Assembly: GCF_958450345.1 (NCBI RefSeq)
Contig: NC_088781.1
Location: forward strand, 58,172,315-58,236,314
Source: Calliphora vicina
Lineage: Eukaryota > Arthropoda > Insecta > Diptera > Calliphoridae
DNA: 64,000 bases
Direction: 5' to 3'
In this document: positions 1 to 11,000 of the stretch, piece after piece
Position numbering within the stretch: the stretch's first letter is position 1
Layout of the letters: every line of letters begins with the position of its first letter
The notes under the pieces: generated by a model
What the model was told of the DNA's origin: nothing
The model's database searches: none
The model's input: the letters and a program-made list of their open reading frames with translations, nothing else
Made by a program: the position numbers and the translations under genes

Positions 1-817
1 ACACTGAATTTTGGCAGAACATAATTGAGTATTTGTATGTATTTAGAGTTGGAGTAAGTATATCTGCCACCAAGAACAGCTTTAATATTCCAACTTCCTA
101 AGACAGGATATTTGGATAATTTGAATTGTCCAGTGTAAACGCCATTTGTTAGGCTGATGTTGTTAAATAGTTTAACACGATTCTCATCTTTATCCTACAA
201 ACATATAAAGTTGGGAATATGATATATTTTGTATTTTAAACTTAAACTTTTTCTAGATTCACACATAACTTACCACTATTTCCACACCTACAGGATCATT
301 AATATTTAACGGTCTTGTATGTTGATCCAAAATTACAACGCGAAACTTGACCAAGTCTTGAGGTTTATAGATCGCCTTATCGGTTTGTATGTAAATTTTT
401 GGCCCGTTATTTGTATAAGCGATTAAGCGACTTTCATTTTTAAAACTTAAGCCAACCAAGCCTTCAGCCCTTAATTTGTAATCTCCAGGCAATAATTTTT
501 CCGGCAAAAAATCTATTAGTTTTGATTCATATGGTTGTAAATCAATATCTCTGAACTCATTTAAACTGGGTCCATCAATGGCAACACGTATTGAACACGG
601 CCCACTGGCTTCGTGAAGAGTAACAACAACCGAAAATTTACGATTTGATTTTATAACACCGGGTGCGTTTATTGAGTAGTAACTGTTAAATTAAATGATT
701 TGTTATTTTGTTTTCAATTTAAGATTCAGATATTCATGGTAAACAACACCTTTCAGCAATCGCTGTTAGCGCCATATATTGCATCAGCAAATACTGAGTA
801 ACCCAATGAAAATTCAT
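1..817 (-). CDS. Tep: TEP gene A, 5' part (exons 1-3, runs off the window)
   Basis: This is the start of a secreted thioester-containing protein, an opsonin-like immune factor of the C3/alpha-2-macroglobulin family. Exon 1 (750-817) begins with ATG and codes a hydrophobic signal peptide (MNFHWVTQYLLMQYMALTA...). Exon 2 (274-682, 409 nt) codes MG1 and the start of MG2, including the family signature KIYIQTDKAIYKPQDLVKFR. Exon 3 (1-194, partial) starts DKDENRVK and continues MG2 to LPKFSV. Splice sites are clean: donor G|GTGTTG after exon 1, G|GTAAGT after exon 2, and AG acceptors in matching phase. Exons 1 and 2 have exactly the same lengths as in genes B-D. The thioester region lies outside the window, so I cannot say whether the gene is intact. 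Intron 2 is only 79 bp, without the transposons found in the other copies. Confidence 0.9.
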
Positions 818-870
818 ACTGGAAATCTGAAATTATTCAACGAATATCTTTAATCATTTAGCCGTTTTTA

Positions 871-910
871 ACAACTGCTTGTTCTGATTTAGAATTAATA
901 ACTGAATTTA
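871..910 (-). promoter_or_regulatory. Conserved upstream block / candidate core promoter of gene A
   Basis: A block about 60-90 bp upstream of the ATG is shared almost unchanged by all four TEP genes. Read on the minus strand it contains AAATTCAGTTATTAATTCTA. TCAGTT fits the insect initiator consensus TCAKTY. No canonical TATA box sits 30 bp upstream; an AT-rich TATA-like string is about 50 bp away. A promoter role is inferred from conservation and position only. Confidence 0.45.
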
Positions 911-1037
911 TCATCAGAAAGAAGCAGACCATGAAGATAGTTGTACAATTGTAGATACTATATTAATTAATCTAACTGCCTGCAATAGGATTTTAAATTG
1001 CCAGTTTGCAGTTACTCACAAACATGTATTTATGTAG

Positions 1038-2792
1038 CAGAGCTGTAAATGAATGATTAAATTTTGAATTAAACTACGAATCATTCAGTCAATGAACTAA
1101 TTCCACAGTGCAAGAAACACACGATCATGACAGATACGTTCGACTCTACTACCAAAGGGTGGTAAAACCCTATACTCAGTTTGTTCATTTTGATGACCAA
1201 TTTTTTTTATGGGCCCCAAAGATTTTGAAAATCAGTGGGCCTTCAAAAAATGGTGCCATCAGTTTTTGGCCAACAGCTTAATCAGACCGCTTAACTTTAT
1301 ATGGCAATAATATAGCTAAGAGTCCGCCAAACAATTTTTGTTAACATTTTTCACCAAAAAATTGCTTTTTCGTGCACTTATTTGAAAAAAATATAGGAAT
1401 ACAATTTTTTAGAATAACTTCCAGGGACTCCTAATTTTTCACTAACAATATTTAGCAAAGTTGTAGCTACGGTAAAGCTGAACAAATGAATGCATTTTGA
1501 ACGTGTCTAGTCACTCTAAAATTTAGAGTCTAAATAACAACTTGAAACAAAATTTTCGGTTTGAGTACAAAATTCTAAAAACACAAAGCACCGATCTTCA
1601 AGAGCTCTTCATATTTATATAGCCCTGTATGATGTTTACATACAAAACGTTTTTACTATCACGCAGTAAATAATGTCAAAGTGGGGACTTTTCTAAAAAA
1701 AACTCAGTTTTTGGAACACATTTTCCCCGTTTTATGAATTTTGGTGTTTAAAAACAAAGAATGACAACAATAGTGATGTCAGTGACTTAAGACCGTTAGA
1801 TCTACAATACTTCCAAATTTTATTGTGATGTCTGTAACCGATAAAATTTTACATTAATTCAGAGTTTTTTTAGTTTTTAAGGTAAATGACGCCCAAAAAA
1901 CACAAAATTATTTAATTTCTCTTAAATGTCAATCTCCAAGTTATAAGGTTTTCAAAAACTCATATAAAAAGCTTATATTTACTCATCAGAAGCTCCACAA
2001 AACTTGCCCACTTTAAACAATTTTAACGTTTTTTCATATCTTGCATCAAGCCGGTATTGCGTGATCAAGATTGGATAACGTGATGCTCCCAGAAAAAACC
2101 AGGACAATCTCGATTTTTGACCTATATTTGGATTACTAAGTCATTAATTTAGACAATATGGATATCTAATGATAGATATTTCAAAGACCTTTGCAACGAC
2201 GTATATAAGACCATCATAGTAAGTTTGACCTAAAATTGGGCAAAATCAGAAAAAAATATTTTTTAACCCGAATTTTGTTCACCAAAAGTTTTTTTTCGCT
2301 AAATATTATAAAAAAAAATGTTTTAAAACAAAATTTTTTTTTTTAAATTTAATTTTTTTTTTTTTTTTTTGAAGTTTAATTTTCAGGAAATACTCATATA
2401 ACCAATATTTTTAAATGAGTTTGTGTCATCCTTTATTAACAGGTTTCCTTGCCTAGCCTGCGAAAGGTAGACTGCTACATCATCTGAAGTAATTATTAAA
2501 ATACAATTTAAAAAATTTAAAGAAATCTTAATATATTTTTACCGATTTGATTTTAGAGAATATATATTTCATTTCCAGAGAAATTGGATAAAAAAGTTTG
2601 TTTTATATTTCTTAATTTTGAATTTTTCTACTGCAAATAAATTAAAAGTAAAAACCGAAGAATAATTGTCGGTTTCGATTTACGTCATGAAAAACCGCGG
2701 TTTTGGTTTAAACCAAACACGCAACTCTAATTTAAATGTTTGACATTCATGGTGAATTAGAATCAAACATGAATCATTCATTTACAGCTCTG
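1038..2792. mobile_element. hAT-like element ends enclosing other insertions
   Basis: The left end CAGAGCTGTAAATGAATGAT and the right end ATCATTCATTTACAGCTCTG are inverted copies of each other. They match the ends of the complete element at 50169-51057. The flanking 8-mers differ (TTATGTAG and GTAAAATA), so either the duplication has decayed or the two ends come from different events. The interior is mostly other repeat families. Confidence 0.55.
1104..2080. mobile_element. Fragment of the CACAGTG-ended element family
   Basis: It starts CACAGTGCAAGAAACACACG and runs parallel to the element at 34019-36435: the TACCAAAGGGTGGTAAAACC segment, TTTTTCGTGCACTT, the AGTTGTAGCTACGGTAAAG segment, then the part matching 35210-35800. 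It lacks the middle of the left arm and ends where another repeat begins (CCAGGACAATCTCG). There is no coding sequence. Confidence 0.6.
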
Positions 2793-3480
2793 GTAAAATA
2801 TAGTTAATATTACATATTACCATTGCGTATAAATATTATTGTAAACAAGTAAGTGTGTTATATTCAGCTGTGCCGAATCTTGTATACCCATCACCAATAT
2901 GTAGTTTTGGCCTTCTATGGGGTCTTGAATCAGTTATGGTCCGATCTGTACCGAATTTGATAGAGTGATTAATTTCTTAAAACTTTAAATGACTTATGTC
3001 GAGTTTTATGTTAATACCATTATATATAAATTATTTATTGACAATAAAATATTATTCTGATAGAAGGGTATATTGTGGACTCATGCTCACAAAATTTGGT
3101 AGAAAGATTTAGATTCATATAGAACTTGTTTATGTGCAATTTCATAACTATATTAATAATAATAATCTCAGAGTACTTAGAACTAATTTGTACAAAATTT
3201 TATCAAGATTTCCGCATACACAACATATTTATGACTCCTCAAAAAGTATTCTGGGGGGCTAGGTGAAATCATGGATCGATATTGCCCCTATCAACATAGA
3301 GTATTTGTGGAAAATTTCAGCCAACTAGCTCTTTTTTCTTGGGCCCTATCGTGTTTTCAACAGACATGCGGACGGTCATAACTAGATTGTCTTAAAATTG
3401 TACGAGGATCCAGAATATATGTACGTATCTACTTTTGATGTGTTACAAACGGAATGATATAATCAATTTATCGCTCAAAT
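2081..3480. mobile_element. Helentron/DINE-1-like fragments
   Basis: 2090-2240 matches 54640-54725 and 56025-56115 (the ...GATATCTAATGATAGATATT... segment). 2850-3440 begins with the GTGTTATATTCAGCTG / GCCGAATCTTGTATACCC end seen in several copies here and carries CCGATCTG and ACGGTCATAACTAG segments. The Helentron assignment is inferred from the style of these repeats in flies. No ORF of interest. Confidence 0.45.
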
Positions 3481-3489
3481 TTTATTGAT

Positions 3490-5290
3490 GCTGAGTAAAA
3501 CAACAAATTAAAAACTGGTTTTAAAATATTCACACGACTTGTCGTTGGCTATTATTTTTTGAAGAATAAAATATACAAATAAGTAAATATACATAAGTGA
3601 GCAATACGAGTATGTATGTAATAAAAAAATGATTTTTACGTCACAAAAAAAAAATATTGATTACATTAAAAAAAAAATACTTTTTTATTAAAATAAACTA
3701 GTTTTTCAAAAAATCTAATTTTCCCAAAAGTATTATTTTATCAGTCAATATTCGAAAATAGTTATGTTTATCATTAAACACATAAATGTAGCATAGAGTT
3801 TTTCAAATTTCTTTATTTTTAGATTAACTAATTTTATCTTCTAGTCAAAAAACCGCCCTTAAGCATACTTTACAACTTTCGTATTAAAAAATCTTAATGA
3901 ACAATTAAACATATAGCGACAAATACGAAGATATTGAAATAGCTTGACTATATCAGTGTAAGATATATTGAGACCATTCATGACAGGAAGTTGAACATGA
4001 AATCGGGATCCAGACCATTTTTAGCTAAACTCAGTACAGTGTTAAGAAATTGATTCATATAAAGATTAAACACTTTACAATTATAGTTCTAAAGATATTC
4101 GAAATTTACTGTTTACTTTCCCCACAAACTAATTCAATTTTGATAAGAGAGCTAATCCACAATAGGGCAATAAATCTGGCATTTCGCAGCCAAGGAGTAT
4201 TCGAGTTGAAATAATTAAAATGAGCACTAAAAATGCTATAGGGGCGGTGCTATGGGTGCTCAAAAAATGGTACCTTCGACATGTAAAATTTTTAAACACG
4301 TGATATTTTTTTGTTTCCCATCCGATTTGAAAGATTTTAATATTTGTGGAAAGCGCTCGGCTAGGTCGGTGCTTTTGTCTCTTATAATTTCCAAGTTATA
4401 GGCATTTAAAAATTGAAATTAAAAATGTTTGCCATAAAAATATAGGGCGTAATTTTGGACCGAATGTACTCAAATTTCTTTTGTTAGTTAGACAAGTAAA
4501 TTACAAATCATATACAAAAGATTTCAGAGCAATATCAATTATGGATCCAAAAACAAACGATTTTCAATTTAAAAATAAAAAATAGTAGATTTTTGCTGTT
4601 TTTTGGACATAAAGGTGACTTAACTCTTTTTTTATTAAAAAAACTTTCTTTAAGAACATATAACAATTTTATAACAATTCAAAAAATATAAAAATCATTC
4701 AAATTGGATGTGAAACAAAAAAAATGGCACTTGAGCCCCCATAGCGCCACCTCGGGAGCATTTGTAGAGCCCATTTTAATAACTTAAACTCGACTAACAA
4801 AGGTCAACAGCAAAAAAAGGCTTCACTAACCACTATATAGATTTGATGCATCATTGTTACCTAAGTACAAAAATGGTAAAATTTTTTAATTCTATGGATA
4901 GATAAAATTGTGAATTTTGTTAGATGTTCCCCACATAATTTATGATAACTCAAAAAGGGTTAGACCAATATTATTGAAGTAAACTTAGAAATGTTCAAAT
5001 TTACATTGCCTTTAATTTGTTAATATATTAAATTTTAATCGGCTCAGTAGTTTCGGAGTTATAATATTAATTTGAAGCAAAAAATATATTTTTTACATGA
5101 AAATAGCAAATTTTTGTGTTTTTAAAAACTCATAAAAATCGAAAAATACAAAACTGTTCAGGTTTATTACTTCGTGGGAAAGCCGCATATAATAGCAATA
5201 AATGAGATATCGATCATAAAAATCGATTGATTCTTTTCGAATTTATTAACAATTAAGTGTTCTCTCATTTTCACAAAATTTAACTTTTTT
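3490..5290. repeat. AT-rich dispersed repeats between genes A and B
   Basis: There is no coding sequence. 4800-5180 belongs to a dispersed family (ACTAACCACTATATAGATTTG ... CTCAGTAGTTTCGGAGTTAT) that recurs at 6930-7200, 12533-13480, 62100-62400 and 62600-62815. The stretch around 4240-4760 holds an imperfect inverted repeat (GGGGCGGTGCTATGGGTGCT versus AGCCCCCATAGCGCCACCTC), so it may be a further MITE. 3490-4100 shows nothing I can name. Confidence 0.5.
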
Positions 5291-5298
5291 GTTTAATA

Positions 5299-5787
5299 CA
5301 CAGAAAAAATTATATTTCAATTCAAACATTTATCCCATATTGAACCGGTTTCAATTATTTCATAATTAAATCAAGTAATCATTTGCTCAAAAACAAAATT
5401 TCTTGATATTTTCTATTAAATTTTGAGTTTTGAATTTGATTATTTTGACAATTGAATATAAAATTTTCGTTATTGGTTGAATTTCAAATACAAAAATTAG
5501 TGAATAGATAATTTTCGTAATTGAAACACAAAAAATAACAAAAATGTGTTTTCAATTACGAAAATTATCTATTCAATAATTTTTGTATTTGAAATTCATC
5601 CAATAACGAAAATTGTATATTCAATTGTCAAAATAATCAAATTCAAAACTCAAAATTCAATAGAAAATATCAAGAAATTTTGTTTTTGAGCAAATGAATA
5701 CTTGATTTAATTATGAAATAATTGAAACCAGTTCAATATGTGACAAATATTTGATTTGAAACGGTTTAAGAAATTGTTTTTTCTGTG
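5299..5787. mobile_element. Fold-back MITE with TA target
   Basis: The element is an almost complete palindrome with arms of about 230 bp. The ends are CACAGAAAAAA / TTTTTTCTGTG, flanked by TA on both sides. The centre is a short AAAAAATAACAAAAATG-type spacer. The TA target and lack of coding capacity suggest a non-autonomous Tc1/mariner-type element. It directly abuts the next Tc1-like element. Confidence 0.75.
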
Positions 5788-5791
5788 TATA

Positions 5792-6900
5792 CACTGAATC
5801 AATTAAGTCTCCGTACAGAAATACTTGTAACATAAACTATCAATTTATGGTCACTTTTCAATATATAATTTAAATATTTTTAAATTAATTTTATAAAAAA
5901 TTGTATAAACTAGAAATCAACATAAAAAACTACAAACATTTTCATTAAAAACATAAAAATTTACATAAATTCAATAATTGTACTAAAAGTATCACCAAAA
6001 AAGTCTCCGTACAGTTGACCGTTTTAAGGCAAAAAACCCCAATATTAAAATTAATTGCATTTAATATGTGGTAGGTCCTCCTTTCTGAGCAATTGCAGCA
6101 TTTAAATGGCAGTGCATGGAATGGAGCAGCTTTGTTGTTAGGAAATCTATTTTATACCATTCTTCCATTATAACGGTTTTTAGCTGATCTTTACTCGATA
6201 TATTGTGCTGCAGAATATTTATTTCCAATTGATTACATAGATTCTTAATCGGGTTTAGATCAGGTGACTCAGCTGGGCGATTTAATTGCTTAGGAACATT
6301 ATATAAGACATTACTTTACTAATCCAGAGGTGTGTTTGGGATCGTTGTCTTATTGGAAGCAATACCTTTGTTTTAAGTTTTCTATTATTATATTATATTC
6401 TATTATATATTATTATATTATATTCTATTCTATTCTATTATTATACTATATTAAGGTATGCATATTTATCCATCGTCTTTTCAATAAAAATAAGATTTCC
6501 CACCCCAGATGAAGCCATGCAACTCCAACCAATTACATTACCTCCTCCATGCTTTACGGTTAGCGTCAAATGCTTCGGATCCATTTCAGTATTTAACTTT
6601 TTTCATACCATTTTTCTTCCATTAGAACCAAAAATATTAAATTTACTTTCATCGCTAAAAAAAAAATTCGATTCAAAAAAAATCTTTATCAATCGCGTAA
6701 TCCTATGTCTTTCTCATGTTCACTTTTCGAACAAGCGGCTTCTTACGGCTTACCCGACCATTATATACATTTACTTTAAGAGCGTTTCTTACAGTTTGGA
6801 GGTTCACCGTTAATTCATCAATAGTTTTCAAGTTTCCCGCAGCGTGGTTTTTTTTACAATACCATTGATTTCAGTTAGACTTTTTCCTTAATTTTGCAGG
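5792..6900 (-). pseudogene. Tc1-like transposase relic
   Basis: The minus strand codes recognisable Tc1 transposase blocks: KHGGGNVIGWSCMASSGVGN (about 6480-6565), F-Q-stop-DNDPKHTSG (about 6325-6365), and SPDLNPIKNL (about 6240-6275). A stop codon (TAA) has replaced the second Gln of the QQDNDPKHTS motif, and an AT-rich expansion of repeated TATTATAT separates the blocks, so it cannot make protein. CACTGAATC after a TA at 5790 may be the left terminal repeat. The N-terminal DNA-binding half is lost or unrecognisable. Confidence 0.8.
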
Positions 6901-6929
6901 TAAATAATAATTTTATTTCTTATTTTGCC

Positions 6930-8080
6930 GTTTTCGAATTTTCATGAGTTTTTAAAACACAAAAATTTGCTATTTTCACGAAAAAAAATATATTTTTTGC
7001 TGCAAATTGTTATTATAACTCCGAAACTACTGAGCCGATTAAACGGATTAAAGACTATGTAAATTTGAACTTTTCTAAGTTTACTTCACTAATATCGGTC
7101 GAACCCTATTTGAGATATCATAAATTATGCGGTGAAACATCTAACAAAATTCAGAATTTTGGAAAAAAAAATTTAAAAAAGAAATCTATCCATAGAATTA
7201 AAAAATTTTACTATTTTTGTACTACTGGACCCCAAAATTTTTTCGATTTTGTTGCCTGTGTAATCATTGGCTACGACTACGCAAAATTTTACCCCGATCA
7301 AACCACCCGTTTAGAAATACCAGATTTATTTCCAAAAACTTTTAATTCTGTCAATTACAGTTTCCAACATATTTAGAAATATCAATTTACTTTGTATGTG
7401 ACTCACCCCCTGTTCCGATCCTTCCCATTTTTGGTTAAACTTCTTGCCGTGCTATGAAATTGATTCATATAAAGTTTGAAGACATTTACAATTATAGTAC
7501 ACCAGATATTCGAAAATAACTATTTCATTAGTATGGGTGGTGCCACGCACATTTATCTAATCATGACTATTTTCAGTCACGCTTCGCTCAATGGTACCGA
7601 AGTAAATTCCTCGAAGTTTTGTGGCTTTCACAATTATAGTTCACCAGATATTCCATAATAACTATGTGCCATGGGAGGTGTTTCAAAATTTAGCACATTA
7701 TAACTTTCTACTGGATGATGATTGAGAAATAACGCATAAAACAATATCGCGCCTCCATATCTGCTGAACTGTTCGATTATACAACTCTAAATCCAACTAT
7801 TGAAATTTGTGGTAAAAAGATTAAAAACTCTTGATCATTTCAATAATTTTTTTTTCATATTTTTTAACTAGGAAACTATTACCTGGATTCAGAAATTTTA
7901 CAATTTTATTGCAAATAGTGTCATTGACACAACATTCTTGCAAGGTCAGTTTCGTAGATTTTTGATGTAAGATCTGTTAGTTTCCCATTACTAAAAACTT
8001 ATTTATTCTTGATGTCGCCAGTTGAACTAAATTTGTATTAAAATATGAGTTTCCATATAAATTGTTTTTATAAAACTTAA
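6930..8080. repeat. Dispersed repeats 3' of gene B
   Basis: 6930-7200 is a copy of the 4800-5180 family (AACTCCGAAACTACTGAGCC). 7440-7520 resembles 4040-4110 (GATTCATATAAAG...TTTACAATTATAGT). Short ORFs here carry no family signature. 7680-8080 shows no gene. Confidence 0.5.
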
Positions 8081-8083
8081 TTC

Positions 8084-8089
8084 TTTATT
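8084..8089 (-). terminator. Poly(A) signal of gene B overlapping the stop codon
   Basis: AATAAA on the minus strand shares its first base with the last base of the TAA stop codon (8089-8091). The same arrangement occurs in gene D. Confidence 0.6.
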
Positions 8090-11000
8090 TATAAACTGTA
8101 AAATTCCGTATTTGAACGACTTAGATTGTAATAATCGTACATTATAATGGCTGCTGGTTTCGGCATTAATATTTCATTGTTTTTAGCTGCTGGAATTTCT
8201 ATACAATGGTTAATATTTGCTACCAATTTATCCAAATATAAAACTATCGTTGATTCAGAATTTTTTGACTCGATTCTCTGCACAAGTTTGTTTGCTTTTA
8301 AAGACATACTATTTTCTGCTTCCGATGTGAAACCAGAGGGTAAATTTGCTTCCATAATGACCATGTTGGTGGCTTCATTGAGAGTGTCGGAATCGGTTTT
8401 GTAAGCGAAACAAACTTCCAAATTCATTTCTTCGTCATTTTTAAAAATTGTTTTGGGTTTTATGTTGAAATATTGAAAATCTTGCTCATTCATAATGTTA
8501 TATTGTTGATTGAGTTGTACCAAAGAGGCGCCATTGCCCTGCATTTCGAAAGTTATATGGCGAGTGGTTTTAGGTAACTGAAAAAAAAACAAAAATTAAA
8601 TAGAATTTGTTACACTTATTAGGAAAAATATTTTGCGCTATTTATTTACCTCATGGTTTTGCAAATCTAAAATATTATTCGTGTTCACATATAATTCATC
8701 TTTTGCCACTTCAGTGCCCTCCTGATCTTTGGCACTATAGGAAATTGTTAAATCTACATTTTTAAGATTTTTATAAATTTCCGAAAATTTCACTAAAGCC
8801 TCCATGCCCACTACCGTATCGTAAGATGATGTAAAGCCACCATTAGCATTACGCTGTTCTATCAGCCATTTTAAGATTGAAGTATGATCTCCTGGGGTGT
8901 CCAGCAGTGACATTGCAGCGTATGCAGTAATTTCTATATCGTTGGCCAAGTTATGATCATTTCCTGACCACCACTTGAGGCCATTCTCTTCTTTGCACTG
9001 CGATTTTATTTGATTTATAAGAGTGGAGGCATTTGGATGCTTAGCACGTTTTATAATAGTTGCTGTCAATGATAATGTGTAAATATCTTTGATTTTATCT
9101 AAATTGGAATTTAAAAATTCTACTCCATTTTGCAGGGTGGTTTGATATTTGGTGGCGTATTTCTGAAATGAAAGATACCCATCGAAGTAATTAATATACC
9201 ATATTTAAAGTAGTTCTAATTGACTGCTTCTCCTATCTATTCAAACAAGTTATCTAACAAATTTCATGAATTAGTAATGTAAATATCAAACAATTCCTCT
9301 CGTGTTTAAGAAATGGTTTCTACTTGATATTTGTCATTCATTCTTGCCTTAAATAGTTTAAAACTTAGGCTATTTCAACACCAAAGCCAGCATTCGCAAG
9401 CAGGTATTCGAAAATAATTCTATACATTCACAACTTTTCCTTTGTTATAACAAACTTTGTTACATCATCAAACATACCAATGTTCATTCTTGGAGAAGTA
9501 CCAGGTTTCATACTTACTACTACTTATTTCATTCTACACTTAAATATAAATTTTACTTTCTTGCTTACTTCATTCTCCAAAAATGCCAGCAGTATAAAGG
9601 CTGTTAGTCCATATTCGTTTTTATGATTTGGATTTAATAAATAACCCGTGAAAATAAACTCCCCATTTGATTTTTGCTTGCCGGCCAAATACTCCAAGGC
9701 AGATTCAATTATTTTCTCCTCGATCTCCAAGAATTGAGAAGCTTTAATAAAGTAACGCACCACATAGGCGGTCAGCCAAGTACTGGGCTCCTCATCGGTT
9801 CCCATGCCAAAGACGCTATAACCACCATTCTCATGACGAAATGACAGCTGTTGCTGGTAGGCAACTTCCATCGAGGAGCGTAAACTTTCCACCAAACCCT
9901 TCTCTTTGGACAGCTTGCCATTTGCTTTAAGATATTGTAAAATTAAGATACTGGGAGCAAAATTCACCATATTTTGCTCACCACAACCAGTGGGCATTTG
10001 TATTAGATCATGGAAGTTCTCCACTGTGGGCACTAAATAATGACCACCCACAGAAAAGGTAATATACTCAGAATCGGGTACACTATCTACTGGCTCTTTG
10101 ATGCTAAATGTTGAGGATATTTTCTCTCCTTGGGGAATACTTAGATATAAAGCCTGAATTTGTTGTTTCGGTACACCTTCTGGTTCAACTTTAAGTTTCT
10201 GTAAAACAGCATCAGAATACAAAGAACTTGAGGCTATAACTTTCAGACTTATTTCACCCGCTAGTATAGGATATATAAGGAACTTAACAGTTTTGGCCTT
10301 ATCTTCCGGTACAGTAATGAATTTCGTTTGTTTTTGGTCTTCATTTGATTTTTCCACACCCTGTATTGTTGATTCCATGAAATAGAACTCCTGCTCATTA
10401 TTATATAAAATCACTTCTGCATCTACAGTCTGATTGAGAAAATTGAATATTGTGACGGGTACTGAGACAATTTCACCACGTTTCACTGAATATGGTAAAT
10501 TTAGTGATATGAAGAACGATTGTACGGTGGTGATATCTGTGGGTCCATTTACTATACCAAATCCGGTGACATCGTGATTTGAAAATGCAGTTATGCGCCA
10601 AGTGGTTATAACGTCGGGAATTGGAAGAGTTAATTTGGTGACAGTTTCATTGCTGCAGGAAAATATAATTATGTTTTAATATTCAATGATAAAACTACTT
10701 GACTTTAACTTAATTTCAGTTAAAATTTAAGTTTACTGTTAGTACATGTCAATATAAATTAATGAATATTCTATAGAAATTGGTAATTAAATGGCTCCGT
10801 TAGGATTTGAAAACAGATTAGAATTAAAAGTATGCAGAAATTTAGCTTTCTATGTATTTTAGGAGCTTTAAAAACCTTCCAAAATATCAAAAATCTCGAA
10901 GTTTTTCGAAGTTTTGACTCGTACTTACATTACAAAATTATCAAATATCCAGGTTTCCGGAAATTTTTGACGAAAACGATGTAAATGCGGAAAAGGTGGA

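Noticed and set aside
6330..7376. Several plus-strand ORFs of 60-103 codons
   Set aside because: They are opposite a Tc1 transposase relic or inside dispersed repeats, with low-complexity translations.
8147..8404. Plus-strand ORF of 85 codons conserved in three places (also 26007-26264, 46343-46600)
   Set aside because: It is antisense to the conserved last TEP exon; it is open only because the sense codons are conserved. The same holds for antisense ORFs opposite exons 3, 5 and 7.
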